From: Rhizobium sp. Leaf262
GTDB taxonomy: Bacteria; Pseudomonadota; Alphaproteobacteria; Rhizobiales; Rhizobiaceae
Assembly (NCBI RefSeq): GCF_001422245.1
Contig: NZ_LMMM01000017.1
Location: 129,541-193,540 of the forward strand
Reading direction: 5' to 3'
DNA length: 64,000 nucleotides
The notes under the pieces were generated by a model. The model saw only the letters and a list, made by a program, of their open reading frames with translations, did no database searches and had not been told where the DNA came from. Shown here one piece after another: positions 54,225 through 64,000 of the stretch (position 1 is the stretch's first letter; the number at the start of each line of letters is the position of its first letter). The position numbers and the translations under genes were made by a program.

Positions 54225-55241
54225 ATGAATACGACGACACAGATCAGTACCCAAGACGCGCCAGCACGGCGTCGCTTACCGTCCGAGTTGACAATCCTTC
54301 TTGTCCTTGTCGGCATCTCGTTGACGTTCGAACTTCTTGGCTGGATCCTGCAGGGACAGAGCTTTCTGGGGAACACGCAGCGTCTGTCGATTATGATTTT
54401 GCAGGTCTCGGTTATCGGGATCATTGCAATCGGGGTAACGCAAGTCATCATTTCAGACGGCATTGATCTAAGCTCCGGTTCCATCGTCGGCGCAACCGCG
54501 ATGATCTCCATGAGTTTGGCGCAGGTCGGTACTTATGAAAGAGCGCTTTATCCAGGCCTGACCGACCTCCCGGTCGTCGTGCCGGTTGCTGCCGGTTTGC
54601 TCGTCGGCCTCATTTGCGGTGCGATCAATGGCCTGCTGATCGCCTATACCAAAATTCCTGCGTTTATTGCGACACTGGGCATGATGGTGACGGCGCGGGG
54701 CTTTGCCAAGTGGTACACCAAGGGCCAGCCCATCAGCTTTCCGACCGATAGCTTTGCGGCGATCGGCAAGGGTCTCGCGCCCGTGCTGATTTTTCTGGCA
54801 GTGGCAGCGGTCATGCACGTTGTCTTACGCTACACGCGGTATGGTAAATTTACCTATGCGATCGGAGCCAATTCGCACGCCGCGCGCGTATCCGGTATTA
54901 ACGTCGAGCGTCATACGGTGAAAGTCTATGCTGTCGCTGGTCTGTTATCCGGTCTCGCCGGGATCGTCGTGGCTTCACGCGGTCTTACTGCCCAGGCAGG
55001 CATGGGCATCAGCTACGAACTCGATGCAATCGCAATGGCCGTCATCGGGGGTGTGTCGCTGTCGGGCGGACGGGGATCGGTCGTGGGAACATTGATCGGG
55101 ATGGTCATCTTCGGTGTCATCATCTCCGGTTTTACATTCCTGCGCCTCGATGCCTACTACCAGGAAATGCTCAAGGGCGTGATCATTGTCGCAGCCGTCG
55201 TGGCTGACATGTACAGGCAACGCAAGCGGGTGAAATCCTGA
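54225..55241 (+). CDS. Sugar ABC transporter permease (CUT2, RbsC/IatP type)
   Basis: A protein of 338 residues with eight to ten membrane segments. ISDGIDLSSGSIVGATAM, PAFIATLGMMVTARG and GGVSLSGGRGSVVGTLIG are the RbsC family blocks. It transports a pentose- or inositol-like solute with the ATPase encoded 29 bp upstream and one or both binding proteins. Confidence 0.92.
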   Translation: MNTTTQISTQDAPARRRLPSELTILLVLVGISLTFELLGWILQGQSFLGNTQRLSIMILQVSVIGIIAIGVTQVIISDGIDLSSGSIVGATAMISMSLAQVGTYERALYPGLTDLPVVVPVAAGLLVGLICGAINGLLIAYTKIPAFIATLGMMVTARGFAKWYTKGQPISFPTDSFAAIGKGLAPVLIFLAVAAVMHVVLRYTRYGKFTYAIGANSHAARVSGINVERHTVKVYAVAGLLSGLAGIVVASRGLTAQAGMGISYELDAIAMAVIGGVSLSGGRGSVVGTLIGMVIFGVIISGFTFLRLDAYYQEMLKGVIIVAAVVADMYRQRKRVKS

Positions 55242-55315
55242 ATCTGTAATTTGCACCGATCCACGTTGCTGTGATGCCGCGTGGGAATCGAAGACCAGAT
55301 ATGTGAGTAAATTCA

Positions 55316-56236
55316 ATGAAAAAGCTTTTCATGACGGCAGCGCTTTGCCTGGTCGGTCTGCCTGCCATGGCCGAGACCCGTGTCGCGGTTAGCATGACTT
55401 CGTTCGATAATCCGTTCCTTACGATCCTGTTGAACGGCATCCGCTCTGAAGCAGCGCAAGCCGGGAGCATCGATCTGGTAGCGGAAGATGCACAGTTGGA
55501 CCCTGCAAAGCAGCTAAGCCAAGTGCAGAATTTCATAGCAAACGGGGTCGACGCGATCATCGTCAATGCCGTTGACGGTGACTCGACAGCGGCGATTACG
55601 CGGGCGGCGGCTGACGCCAAGATTCCGCTCGTTTATGTGAACCACCCGCCGGCCGAACTTGATTCCGGTCTGCCCGCGGGAGCTGCCTTTGTCGGATCCA
55701 ATGAGACGGATTCCGGCACCATGCAGGCACAGGCCGCCTGTAAGTTGATGGGCGGCAAGGGCCGGGCCGTTATCCTGATGGGACCACTCGAAAATCATGC
55801 GGCTCTGGTTCGTACCAAGGATGTGGAGGACGTTTTTGCCGCTCCCGACTGCAAGATCGAAGTCGCCGAAAAGCAGACCGCCAACTGGAACAGAACACAG
55901 GCGCAAGATCTGGTTTCTTCCTGGCTCACGGCTGGCGTGAAGTTCGACGCGGTGATTGCCAACAATGACGAGATGGCCATTGGCGCGGTTCAGGCCTTGA
56001 AGACTGCAGGCGTCGATATGAAGGACGTCGTCATAGCCGGTATCGATGCGACGCCAGATGGCCTGGCGGCGATGAAGGCAGGCGATATCGACATTACCGT
56101 CTACCAGAATGCCACGAAACAGGGCGAGGTTGCAGTTCAGGCTGCCGCCAAAATGGCGTCCGGAGAAAATGTCGAGAAGACGCTCTGGGTGCCATTCGAA
56201 CTCGTCACGCCCGACAACATGTCGACCTACGAGTAA
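55316..56236 (+). CDS. Sugar ABC transporter substrate-binding protein (CUT2), second paralogue
   Basis: A protein of 306 residues with a signal peptide (MKKLFMTAALCLVGLPAMA). It aligns throughout with the first binding protein of this locus: QLSQVQNFIANGVDAIIVNAVD, IPLVYVNHPPAELDSG and FDAVIANNDEMAIGAVQALK. So it is a paralogue, with ligand-pocket differences such as NHPPAELD for NRQPANVD. Two binding proteins on one importer would widen substrate range. Confidence 0.9.
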   Translation: MKKLFMTAALCLVGLPAMAETRVAVSMTSFDNPFLTILLNGIRSEAAQAGSIDLVAEDAQLDPAKQLSQVQNFIANGVDAIIVNAVDGDSTAAITRAAADAKIPLVYVNHPPAELDSGLPAGAAFVGSNETDSGTMQAQAACKLMGGKGRAVILMGPLENHAALVRTKDVEDVFAAPDCKIEVAEKQTANWNRTQAQDLVSSWLTAGVKFDAVIANNDEMAIGAVQALKTAGVDMKDVVIAGIDATPDGLAAMKAGDIDITVYQNATKQGEVAVQAAAKMASGENVEKTLWVPFELVTPDNMSTYE

Positions 56237-56279
56237 TGCGGCAGGGTTCAGACCTATCGTCTACCTACGGGAGTTTGCA

Positions 56280-57182
56280 ATGAAACATACACTTGACCCA
56301 CACATGTTCCGGCACCTGTCGCTTGAAGACACCTGCCGGAAGGTCGCAGATCTTGGATATGATTACGTCGAGCTGTCACCGCGTCCCGACTTTCTGTCCT
56401 GGTGGACGAGACCAAAGGTCTATCCGTCGCGCATTGCCTCCTTCAAAAAGGCTTTGAAAGACCATGGCGTCGGTCTCGCAACGCTCCAGCCGATGTACCG
56501 TTGGGCCAGCCCCTATCAGGATGAATGGGACAACGCGATCGACAACTGGAAGCGGGTCATCGAAATCGCGGTTGAGATGGATTGCCCGATGCTCGTTTCG
56601 GAGTTCGGACGCGGCGGTTCGCCTGAGCGCAGCCTGAACGATCGTTCCGGTTTGCACCGGCCGGAAACCTGCGAAGCACAGTTCTTCCGCGCCATGGACA
56701 TCCTCGTGCCGCTTCTCGAAAAGGAGGGGCTGATCCTTTCGCTCGAGGCACATCCTGAGGACTGGATAGAACAGATCGCGCCTGCCATCGATATCATCAA
56801 GACGATCGATTCGCCGTCCGTGAAAGCGTCGTTCATCGCGCCACATACGTTCTTCTACGGGCCAGACATGGTCGCCAATCTGCGCGCCACCGAAGGTCAT
56901 CTGGTGCATGTGAGGTTGGCTGACACTTACGACCACAACAAGTCGTCTGAGCTCCGCTACATCGTCAATCCGCCAGGCTCGAAGGTACGTGTCCATCAGC
57001 ACACCGATTTTGGGCAGGGTGAGATCGACTTCGACACACTGTTCGCGACTCTCGCGGACATGAAATTCGACGGCGTTCTCTCAAACTGCGTTTTCGCATG
57101 GGAAGACCGCGTCGATGAAAGCGCGCGCTTTATGCTTGGTGAAACTCGGCGCTACGTCGCCAAATATTGGAATGAGGCTTGA
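56280..57182 (+). CDS. Sugar phosphate isomerase/epimerase, inositol-related TIM barrel
   Basis: A protein of 300 residues from ATG 56280; the longer frame upstream has no homology. TIM-barrel AP-endonuclease-2 family: [20 protein letters not shown], metal-ligand Glu in VSEFGRGG and [10 protein letters not shown], His in SFIAPHTFF, and [13 protein letters not shown] near the end. It resembles the IolI/IolE-type enzymes acting on inosose or related cyclitols. A second, different TIM-barrel gene lies at 58203. Confidence 0.82.
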   Translation: MKHTLDPHMFRHLSLEDTCRKVADLGYDYVELSPRPDFLSWWTRPKVYPSRIASFKKALKDHGVGLATLQPMYRWASPYQDEWDNAIDNWKRVIEIAVEMDCPMLVSEFGRGGSPERSLNDRSGLHRPETCEAQFFRAMDILVPLLEKEGLILSLEAHPEDWIEQIAPAIDIIKTIDSPSVKASFIAPHTFFYGPDMVANLRATEGHLVHVRLADTYDHNKSSELRYIVNPPGSKVRVHQHTDFGQGEIDFDTLFATLADMKFDGVLSNCVFAWEDRVDESARFMLGETRRYVAKYWNEA

Positions 57183-57183
57183 A

Positions 57184-58194
57184 ATGACTGTCAGAATCGG
57201 TGTCATCGGCACAGGTGCCATCGGGCGTGACCACGCTCGCCGCATCAATAACGTCCTTAGCGGCGCAAACATCGTCGCTCTCAGCGACGTCAACAAAGCC
57301 TCGGCCGAGGCGGTCAAGAACGACGTAGCCCCAGACGCAACGGTCTTCGAAACAGGGGAGGCTCTCATTGCTTCGCCTGATGTCGATGCGGTTCTCGTCA
57401 CCTCGTGGGGCGCGACGCACGAACAGTATGTTCTTGCCGCGATTGAAGCTGGCAAGCCATGCTTTTGCGAAAAGCCCTTAGCGACGACCGCCGAGGGTGC
57501 AAAACGTATCGTCGATGCGGAAGTTGCTCATGGAAAACGGCTTGTGCAGGTTGGCTTCATGCGCCGCTATGATGCGGGATATGTTGCCCTCAAGCATGCA
57601 GTCGAGACCCAGATCGGTGCACCGATCATGGTTCACGCTGCGCACCGTAATCCCGCCGTGCCGGAGCAATACGTCACGCCGATGGCCATCCATGACACGA
57701 TGATCCACGAAATCGACGTGCTGCGCTGGTTGCTTGATGATGACTACGTCTCGGCAAGAGTGCTTTTTCCGCGGTCTTCCGCGCGTAGCCACGCCAAACT
57801 GCGCGACCCGCAAATTGTGATCCTGGAAACCGCTAAGGGAACGATCATCGACGTCGAGATTTTCGTGAATTGCCATTATGGCTATGACATCCAGTGCCAA
57901 GTCGTCGGCGAAGACGGTATTGCGAACCTTCCCGATCCGATGGCGATCCCGCTGCGTCTCGGTGCCAAGAAGCAGAGCGAAATTCTGACAGACTGGAAAG
58001 ACCGTTTCATCGCCAGCTATGACGTGGAACTGCAGGATTTCATCAAGGCTGCGGCCAAGGGTACGGCGTCCGGACCAAACTCCTGGGACGGTTATGTCGC
58101 GGCCATCACATCCGATGCCTGCGTAACGGCACAGGAGTCCGAAGGCGCGGCGATTGCCATCAACCTTCCCGCTCGTCCAGCTCTTTATAACTGA
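57184..58194 (+). CDS. iolG: Inositol 2-dehydrogenase family oxidoreductase (Gfo/Idh/MocA)
   Basis: A protein of 336 residues. [19 protein letters not shown] is the Rossmann loop, FCEKPLATT the Glu-Lys-Pro motif, and [17 protein letters not shown] the catalytic Asp/His region. It oxidises an inositol to the inosose with NAD. It also matches the MocA family used in rhizopine catabolism, but no other moc-type enzymes are seen, so IolG is preferred. It starts one base after the previous stop. Confidence 0.88.
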   Translation: MTVRIGVIGTGAIGRDHARRINNVLSGANIVALSDVNKASAEAVKNDVAPDATVFETGEALIASPDVDAVLVTSWGATHEQYVLAAIEAGKPCFCEKPLATTAEGAKRIVDAEVAHGKRLVQVGFMRRYDAGYVALKHAVETQIGAPIMVHAAHRNPAVPEQYVTPMAIHDTMIHEIDVLRWLLDDDYVSARVLFPRSSARSHAKLRDPQIVILETAKGTIIDVEIFVNCHYGYDIQCQVVGEDGIANLPDPMAIPLRLGAKKQSEILTDWKDRFIASYDVELQDFIKAAAKGTASGPNSWDGYVAAITSDACVTAQESEGAAIAINLPARPALYN

Positions 58195-58202
58195 GGTCCG
58201 TC

Positions 58203-58988
58203 ATGCGTTTCGCCATCAACCACATCACAGTGCCAAACCTCTCGCTTGTGGACTTCTTCGCGGCAGCCCGTAATCTCGGGCTGACCGAGGTCGAGATTCG
58301 CAACGATCTTCCCGATATCGTCAACACAATACCGGCTGCCGAAGTCAAGGCGGCGGCGCAGAAGGCGGGGGTGGACATCATTTCCATCAATGCTCTCTAT
58401 CCCTTCAACGTCTGGTCCGGCGAACTGCCGAACAAGGCGATCGCCCTTGCGGACTACGCAGCTGCGAGCGGTGCAAAAGCGTTGGTCATGTGCCCGTTGA
58501 ACGATGGCACCAAGGTCTCGTTCGATGATCTCGTTGCCGCGCTAAAGGCCATGAAGCCCATACTTCAAGAGCGCGGTCTGATCGGTCTCGTGGAGCCTCT
58601 CGGCTTTCCGATCTCCTCGCTTCGGACCAAGAAGGAAGCGCTGCGTGCTATTGATGCAGCCGAAGGCGGCGATGTCTACAAGTTGATGCACGATACGTTT
58701 CACCATCATCTTTCGGGTGAAACCGAGTTTTTCCCCGACCGGACTGGTCTGGTCCATATTTCGGGTGTCGTGGACCCGGATGTCTACGTCAACGATATGC
58801 TCGATGCGCATCGCGTCCTTGTAGATTCACATGACCGGCTGGAAAATATTGCGCAGATCAAGGCACTGATCGCGGCTGGATTCCAGGGGCCTTACAGCTT
58901 CGAGCCGTTTGCCGAAGAGGTTCACGCGCTTGCCAATCCTGAAGTGTCCGTTCGCGAAAGCATGGACTACGTGTTGTCCAAGCTTTGA
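58203..58988 (+). CDS. TIM-barrel sugar isomerase/epimerase, IolI-like
   Basis: A protein of 261 residues of the AP-endonuclease-2 fold (INHITVPNLSLVDFFAAARN, LVEPLGFPISSLRTK, KLMHDTFHHHLSGETEF with the metal His, GPYSFEPFAEEV). It is smaller than the 56280 product and not a close paralogue. Likely interconverts 2-keto-inositol isomers (IolI-like) in the iol pathway. Confidence 0.78.
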   Translation: MRFAINHITVPNLSLVDFFAAARNLGLTEVEIRNDLPDIVNTIPAAEVKAAAQKAGVDIISINALYPFNVWSGELPNKAIALADYAAASGAKALVMCPLNDGTKVSFDDLVAALKAMKPILQERGLIGLVEPLGFPISSLRTKKEALRAIDAAEGGDVYKLMHDTFHHHLSGETEFFPDRTGLVHISGVVDPDVYVNDMLDAHRVLVDSHDRLENIAQIKALIAAGFQGPYSFEPFAEEVHALANPEVSVRESMDYVLSKL

Positions 58989-59062
58989 CATAACAACCCG
59001 TGCCTGCGCGAGACGTGCAGGCACGGAAATGCTCATGAACTGCCGCGTTGCCGGAGAATAAT

Positions 59063-61000
59063 ATGAACAAGTCACTGGATGTCATCACGATCGGACGATC
59101 CTCCGTCGATCTTTACGGGGCTCAAATCGGTGGTCGTCTGGAAGATATGGGATCTTTCAACAAATATATTGGCGGATCTCCCACCAATATCGCCGCAGGC
59201 ACCGCCCGCCTCGGCTTGCGCTCTGCTCTGATCACACGTGTCGGCGACGAGCATATGGGGCGCTTTATCCGCGAGGAACTCGCGCGCGAAGGCGTCGATG
59301 TGACGGGTGTAAAGACCGACCCTGCGCGTCTGACGGCGCTTGTCCTGCTTGGTATTCGTGACGAAGAGAAATTCCCTCTCATTTTCTACCGCGAAAATTG
59401 TGCCGATATGGCGCTTTGCGAGGACGATATTGACGAGAAGCTGATGGCCCGTTCGCGGTCGGTTGTCGCGACCGGCACACATCTCAGCCACCCGAGCACC
59501 GAAAAAGCTGTGCGGAAGGCTCTGGAGCTGGCGCGCAAGCACGGCGCACGGACCGCGCTCGATATCGACTACCGACCGAACCTCTGGGGTCTGGCGGGCC
59601 ACGGCGATGGCGAAAGCCGTTTTGTTGAAAGCGGCTCGGTCACGGCCAAGCTACAGGCGACGCTTCACCTGTTTGACCTCATTGTTGGCACCGAAGAAGA
59701 GTTTCACATCGCAGGCGGCTCGACCGACACGATCAAGGCTCTGCGCGCAGTGCGCAACGTGTCGAAAGCAACCCTTGTCTGCAAACGCGGTGCTGACGGA
59801 GCCGTCGCATTTAGTGGCGCTGTTCCCGATACGCTCAACGATGGCGAAAGCGGTCCGGGTTATCCCATCGAAGTTTTCAACGTGCTGGGCGCGGGCGACG
59901 GTTTCATGTCCGGCCTTATCAAGGGCTGGTTGGAAAACGCACCATGGCCACGGGCGCTGCAATACGCCAATGCTTGCGGCGCATTTGCGGTCAGCCGCCA
60001 TGGCTGCACGCCAGCCTATCCCTCGCTGGAGGAACTCGATTTCTTCCTGAAGCGCGGCGTCAAAAACAAGGCGCTACGTCACGATGCAGAACTAGAGCAG
60101 ATCCACTGGGCAACGAACCGTCATAATGACTGGTCGACGATGCGGGTCTTCGCATTCGATCACCGTGTCCAACTGGAAGTCATGGAGGGTGCCACGCCGC
60201 AGAAGATCGGCCGTTTCAAGGAATTGTGCCTTCAGGCTGCTCTCAAGGTTCAGAACGGACAGCCCGGCTACGGCATTTTGTGCGACAAGCGGCTGGGACG
60301 CCGTGCTTTGCATGCAGCATCTGGCACCGGCCTGTGGATCGGTCGGCCCGTCGAATGGCCAGGCTCCCGTCCGCTGACACTTGAGCCCGAAATTGGTCCT
60401 GACTTTGGTGGATTGGATGAATGGCCGCTGGAAAATGTCGTCAAGGTTCTGTGCTTCTGCCATCCTGACGATACGCCTGAAATGTTGGACGCCCATGAGG
60501 AAACAATCAAGAGGCTGTTTGCTTCTGCAAGGCGCAACCGTCTTGAGTTCCTACTGGAAATCATCCCGTCAAAGGTTGGCGCTGTCGATGACGACACCAA
60601 CGCCACGCTGATCCGTTGGTTCTATGACATCGGGGTCTACCCGGACTGGTGGAAACTGGAGCCGATGGCAAGCAAAACGGCATGGGAGAACGCATGCAAC
60701 GCAATCACTGACAATGATCCCAACACGCGAGGTATCGTCGTTCTGGGGCTCGACGCGCCGGAAGCCGACCTCGCTGCCAGTTTCAGGGTCGCTGCTGGTT
60801 TTCCGCTGGTAAAGGGCTTTGCCGTGGGGCGCACTATCTTCGCTGAGGCCGCCCGCGACTGGCTGGCCGGAACGATTTCCGACGAAGAGGCAATCGAAGA
60901 CATGCAGGGCCGTTATCAGCGGTTATGCACCATCTGGCAAGAGGCGCGCACCGCAAGCCAGGACAATGGCGCGGCGTTGCTGTCGCAGGGAAGGGTATGA
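59063..61000 (+). CDS. iolC: 5-dehydro-2-deoxygluconokinase (IolC) fused to a DUF2090 aldolase-like domain
   Basis: A protein of 645 residues from ATG 59063. Residues 1-330 form a PfkB kinase: IGGSPTNIAAGTARLG is the sugar motif and NVLGAGDGFMSGLIKG the catalytic Gly-Ala-Gly-Asp. Residues 335-635 are DUF2090, an aldolase-like barrel (FAFDHRVQLEVM). In other bacteria the kinase makes 5-dehydro-2-deoxygluconate 6-phosphate, and DUF2090 may supply the IolJ aldolase step. That would combine two successive iol steps in one chain. Confidence 0.93.
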   Translation: MNKSLDVITIGRSSVDLYGAQIGGRLEDMGSFNKYIGGSPTNIAAGTARLGLRSALITRVGDEHMGRFIREELAREGVDVTGVKTDPARLTALVLLGIRDEEKFPLIFYRENCADMALCEDDIDEKLMARSRSVVATGTHLSHPSTEKAVRKALELARKHGARTALDIDYRPNLWGLAGHGDGESRFVESGSVTAKLQATLHLFDLIVGTEEEFHIAGGSTDTIKALRAVRNVSKATLVCKRGADGAVAFSGAVPDTLNDGESGPGYPIEVFNVLGAGDGFMSGLIKGWLENAPWPRALQYANACGAFAVSRHGCTPAYPSLEELDFFLKRGVKNKALRHDAELEQIHWATNRHNDWSTMRVFAFDHRVQLEVMEGATPQKIGRFKELCLQAALKVQNGQPGYGILCDKRLGRRALHAASGTGLWIGRPVEWPGSRPLTLEPEIGPDFGGLDEWPLENVVKVLCFCHPDDTPEMLDAHEETIKRLFASARRNRLEFLLEIIPSKVGAVDDDTNATLIRWFYDIGVYPDWWKLEPMASKTAWENACNAITDNDPNTRGIVVLGLDAPEADLAASFRVAAGFPLVKGFAVGRTIFAEAARDWLAGTISDEEAIEDMQGRYQRLCTIWQEARTASQDNGAALLSQGRV

Positions 61001-61001
61001 T

Positions 61002-62837
61002 ATGACGGAGACCATTCGCCTCACCGCCGCGCAAGCCATGTTCCGCTGGCTTTCCGTGCAAATGACCGAAGATGGAGAGCGTTTCATAGAGGGTGTATGG
61101 GCCATTTTCGGCCATGGCAACGTTGCCGGCATCGGAGAAGCGCTGCACGGCATTCGTGATGCCCTGCCGACCTGGCGCGGACAAAACGAACAAACGATGG
61201 CGCACGCGGCAATCGCCTATGCCAAGACAAAACGCCGTCAGAAAGCGATGGCGGTAACGTCGTCCATTGGACCCGGCTCGACCAACCTGTTAACCGCCGC
61301 AGCTCTTGCCCATGTCAATCGCTTGCCGGTTCTCTTCATTCCCGGAGACGTTTTCGCCAATCGCAGGCCGGATCCGGTTCTTCAGCAGATCGAGGATTTC
61401 GACGATGGTACCATGAGCGTGACAGACTGCTTCAAACCAGTCAGCCGCTATTTTGATCGGATTACGCGCGCCGAACATCTTTTGACTGCGCTGCCTCGCG
61501 CCATGCAGGTGATGACGGACCCGGCTAATTGCGGCCCGGTGACGCTCGCTTTTTGCCAGGACGTACAGGCTGAAGCCTATGATTATCCGCAATCTTTCTT
61601 CGAACCGAAAGTATGGCGTATTCGCCGACCGGAGCCTGACCCGCGTGAAGTAAATGATGTCGTCGCGGCACTCAAGGCATCCACCAAGCCTGTGATTGTT
61701 GCAGGCGGCGGGGTGCTTTACTCCAGCGCTGAAGGCGATCTGCTCGCGTTTGCGACGAAACACAATATTCCCGTTGTCGAGACGCAGGCCGGAAAAGGCG
61801 CGATAGACTGGCGGGAAACGCTGAACTTTGGCTCACCGGGCGTCACTGGTACCGATTGCGGCAACCAGATTGCGGCAAAGGCCGATCTCATACTCGGTGT
61901 CGGCACCCGTTTTCAGGACTTTACCACCGGCAGTTGGGCCATCTTCGGCAATCCGAGCCGCAAGCTCGTATCGGTCAATCTCACCGGCTACGACGCCGCC
62001 AAACATGGTGCTATTCCGCTGGTTTGCGATGCCAAGGTCGCGTTGTCGCGGATTTCCGCCGGACTTGGTTCGTACCGTTTTGCCGACCCGGACTTTGCAT
62101 CACGGGAGGCCTGGTTCAAGGCATCCGACACCGTCACTGCCGCCCCTGTTACGCTGGCAGCCAATTTTCTGCCATCTGACGCTCAAGTAATAGGGGCCGT
62201 GCAAAGAGTTGCCGGACCGCAGACGGTCGCCATGTGTGCGGCGGGAACGATGCCCGGTGCTTTGCAAGTTCTCTGGCGCTCAGCCGCAGGCGGCTATCAT
62301 ATGGAATATGGCTACTCCTGCATGGGCTACGAGGTCGCAGGTGCGTTTGGCATCAAGCTCGCAGCACCCGAAAAAGAGGTGGTGTGCTTCGTTGGCGATG
62401 GATCCTACATGATGGCGAACTCGGAAATCGCCACAGCCGTGATGATGCACGTTCCTTTCACGATCGTGCTCACGGACAACCGTGGTTATGGCTGCATTAA
62501 CCGCCTTCAGCAGGAATGCGGCGGTGCAGAGTTCAACAACATGTACAAGGACAGCAACATCGAAACCCAGCCGGACATCGATTTTGTGGCACATGCGGCT
62601 TCGATGGGTGCCTATGCGATCAAGGCGCGCGATATCGGCCAGCTTGAAGCGGAAATCGTCCTAGCGCGAAACCGGTCCATCCCATCGGTGATCGTCATCG
62701 ATACAGAGGCGGAAACAGGAGCCGGGATCGGTGGTGCCTGGTGGGACGTGGCCGTGCCGGAAGTCGGCAATACCGAAAAGCTAAAACTGGCGCGAAAGCA
62801 CTACGAGGCGAATGCCGCTCGACAGCGCATCAACTGA
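61002..62837 (+). CDS. iolD: 3D-(3,5/4)-trihydroxycyclohexane-1,2-dione hydrolase
   Basis: A protein of 611 residues of the ThDP enzyme family: [19 protein letters not shown] near the cofactor Glu, [18 protein letters not shown] in the middle domain, and the C-terminal ThDP/Mg motif [16 protein letters not shown]. IolD opens the cyclohexane ring of the dehydrated inosose. It begins two bases after the iolC stop and is followed by iolE at 62867. Confidence 0.95.
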   Translation: MTETIRLTAAQAMFRWLSVQMTEDGERFIEGVWAIFGHGNVAGIGEALHGIRDALPTWRGQNEQTMAHAAIAYAKTKRRQKAMAVTSSIGPGSTNLLTAAALAHVNRLPVLFIPGDVFANRRPDPVLQQIEDFDDGTMSVTDCFKPVSRYFDRITRAEHLLTALPRAMQVMTDPANCGPVTLAFCQDVQAEAYDYPQSFFEPKVWRIRRPEPDPREVNDVVAALKASTKPVIVAGGGVLYSSAEGDLLAFATKHNIPVVETQAGKGAIDWRETLNFGSPGVTGTDCGNQIAAKADLILGVGTRFQDFTTGSWAIFGNPSRKLVSVNLTGYDAAKHGAIPLVCDAKVALSRISAGLGSYRFADPDFASREAWFKASDTVTAAPVTLAANFLPSDAQVIGAVQRVAGPQTVAMCAAGTMPGALQVLWRSAAGGYHMEYGYSCMGYEVAGAFGIKLAAPEKEVVCFVGDGSYMMANSEIATAVMMHVPFTIVLTDNRGYGCINRLQQECGGAEFNNMYKDSNIETQPDIDFVAHAASMGAYAIKARDIGQLEAEIVLARNRSIPSVIVIDTEAETGAGIGGAWWDVAVPEVGNTEKLKLARKHYEANAARQRIN

Positions 62838-62866
62838 TACCCTTCGACTGCCCGAAAGGATTGACC

Positions 62867-63784
62867 ATGATACTATACGGAACAAACCCCATTGCCTGGT
62901 CCAATGATGACGATCAGACGATCGGCGCGCATCTATCACTCGAGGATTGCCTGTCGGATTGCCGCAAAATCGGCTTCGACGGAATCGAGAAGGGTCACAA
63001 GATGCCAAGCGAAGGAACGGCTTTGAAGGCCAAGCTTGGCGAATTCGGCCTGCGTTTTGTCGGCGGTTGGCATTCCACCAACCTTCTCGTCAATGGTATC
63101 GAGAACGAAAAGGCCGCGTTGCAGACGTTCATCGACATGACGAAGGCCGCTGGCGGCGACCATATCAATGCCTGCGAATGCTCCAACACCGTTCACGGAA
63201 GCGAGGGCACGCCTGTCAACGACCGACCGATCATGACCGAGGAACAGTGGACGCGCTTTTCGGAGGGCTACGAGGTGCTCTCGAAGTTCGCTTTCGATCA
63301 GGGCGTCAAGATGGGCTACCACCATCACATGGGAACGATTATCGAAAGTGCTGACGACATCGACCGTTTCATGCGTATGGCCGGGCCTTACACCCGCCTT
63401 CTGCTGGACACGGGCCACTGCACATTCGGCGGCGCAAACCCTGAAAGCGTCGCTGCGAAATACATGGACCGCGTGACGCATATCCATGCCAAGAATATTC
63501 GGCCAGAAATCATGAAACGTGTCCGCGCGGAGAACCTGTCGTTCCTAGACGGCGTGCGTCTGGGTGTATTCACCGTCCCTGGCGACCCGGAAGGCTGCGT
63601 GGATTTTGCGCCGGTACTTAAGATTGCGGCCGAGCATCGCTATTCCGGTTGGCTGGTGATCGAGGCCGAGCAGGATAGTGCGGTGCGCGAACCGTTCTAC
63701 TATCAAAACATGGGTCTGAAAGCGCTGAAGTCTGGCGCGCGCGATGCCGGGCTTGACACAGCAACCGCCAAAACAACCGCATAG
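62867..63784 (+). CDS. iolE: 2-keto-myo-inositol (inosose) dehydratase
   Basis: A protein of 305 residues of the TIM-barrel IolE family: [20 protein letters not shown] is the signature start, [25 protein letters not shown] and [12 protein letters not shown] hold the metal-binding residues. It removes water from inosose to give the diketone that IolD hydrolyses. AAGG precedes the ATG. Confidence 0.95.
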   Translation: MILYGTNPIAWSNDDDQTIGAHLSLEDCLSDCRKIGFDGIEKGHKMPSEGTALKAKLGEFGLRFVGGWHSTNLLVNGIENEKAALQTFIDMTKAAGGDHINACECSNTVHGSEGTPVNDRPIMTEEQWTRFSEGYEVLSKFAFDQGVKMGYHHHMGTIIESADDIDRFMRMAGPYTRLLLDTGHCTFGGANPESVAAKYMDRVTHIHAKNIRPEIMKRVRAENLSFLDGVRLGVFTVPGDPEGCVDFAPVLKIAAEHRYSGWLVIEAEQDSAVREPFYYQNMGLKALKSGARDAGLDTATAKTTA

Positions 63785-63793
63785 GAAGTCGTC

Positions 63794-64000
63794 ATGAGCA
63801 TTCTCAAGCGCAGTCCCTTCGGCACGCACGGCAAGGTTCACGAGATCACGCCGCAATCCGCTGGCTGGCGTTATGTCGGCTTCAGCGTTTATCGCTTGCG
63901 TGAAGGCGAGACTATTGGCGAGGCGACGGGGAACTCGGAGGTCATCATCGTCATGGTGGAGGGCAAAGCCCGCTTCAATGCCGCTGGCAAGGACTGGGGC
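63794..64000 (+). CDS. iolB: 5-deoxyglucuronate isomerase (3' end outside window)
   Basis: Only the first 69 residues lie in the window. SILKRSPFGTHGKVHEITPQ, AGWRYVGFSVYRLREGE and VIIVMVEGKARFNAAGKDW match the start of IolB, which isomerises 5-deoxyglucuronate. It directly follows iolE, consistent with an iolCDEB order. Confidence 0.85.
   Translation, partial: MSILKRSPFGTHGKVHEITPQSAGWRYVGFSVYRLREGETIGEATGNSEVIIVMVEGKARFNAAGKDWG

Noticed and set aside
56280..58988. Rhizopine (moc) catabolic genes
   Set aside because: MocA-, MocB- and MocC-like families are present but are also normal iol genes; no Rieske-type or other moc-specific gene was seen.
1..64000. CRISPR array, tRNA, rRNA or replication origin
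   Set aside because: No regularly spaced repeats, cloverleaf-like or rRNA-like sequence, or rep/par genes were noticed when reading the window.

Overview
The window looks like an accessory, catabolic stretch of an alphaproteobacterial genome, most probably Rhizobiaceae (Agrobacterium/Rhizobium type). The reasons are the GC-rich coding style, the density of ABC sugar and amino-acid importers each paired with its own regulator, the iol and ars gene orders, and the protein sequence style. No rRNA, tRNA, replication gene or CRISPR array was seen, so chromosome, chromid and megaplasmid cannot be told apart.

Layout. (1) 1-4558: a DeoR repressor with an alkaline-phosphatase-superfamily hydrolase (cut by the window edge), divergent from a binding-protein/two-permease ABC importer that has no ATPase gene. 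(2) 4559-9256: a gene graveyard holding a frameshifted ABM monooxygenase, a broken MDR oxidoreductase, an IS3-type transposase scrap, a cydA with an internal stop joined to the tail of aqpZ, and the tail of an ABC binding protein. One apparently intact diguanylate cyclase lies inside it. (3) 9446-21211: a biotin carboxyl carrier/biotin carboxylase pair fused by overlapping genes to PxpB/PxpC/PxpA (5-oxoprolinase family), with a second carrier-like protein that lacks the biotinyl lysine. An aminotransferase, a LysR regulator, an SDR, a polar amino-acid ABC importer and a RraA-type aldolase follow. (4) 21326-24638: an L-idonate/gluconate operon. (5) 24790-36222: a sugar-acid locus with dgoK and an SGNH hydrolase on one strand. 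On the other strand are a DapA-family enzyme, an enolase-superfamily dehydratase, a CUT1 sugar importer, an extended SDR, an IclR-SMP-30 fusion protein and an SDR. (6) 36596-38117: an AbiE-type toxin-antitoxin pair. (7) 38506-45415: a LacI regulator with tandem palindromic operators, an FAD oxidoreductase and a second CUT1 importer. (8) 45808-50045: an arsenic-resistance operon (arsR, two unrelated arsC types, acr3, arsH, an MFS efflux candidate). (9) 50356 to the window end: a LacI-controlled inositol-type locus with a CUT2 importer, two paralogous binding proteins, two TIM-barrel isomerases, iolG, an iolC-DUF2090 fusion, iolD, iolE and the start of iolB.

The genes work as self-contained uptake-plus-degradation cassettes: importer, oxidation or dehydration enzymes, aldolase or kinase, and a local repressor. 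The parts that look least described are the biotin-dependent Pxp-like module with its biotin-less carrier paralogue, the IclR-lactonase fusion, and the LacI/FAD-oxidoreductase/CUT1 cassette of unknown substrate. All functions are read from sequence alone; no database search was run.
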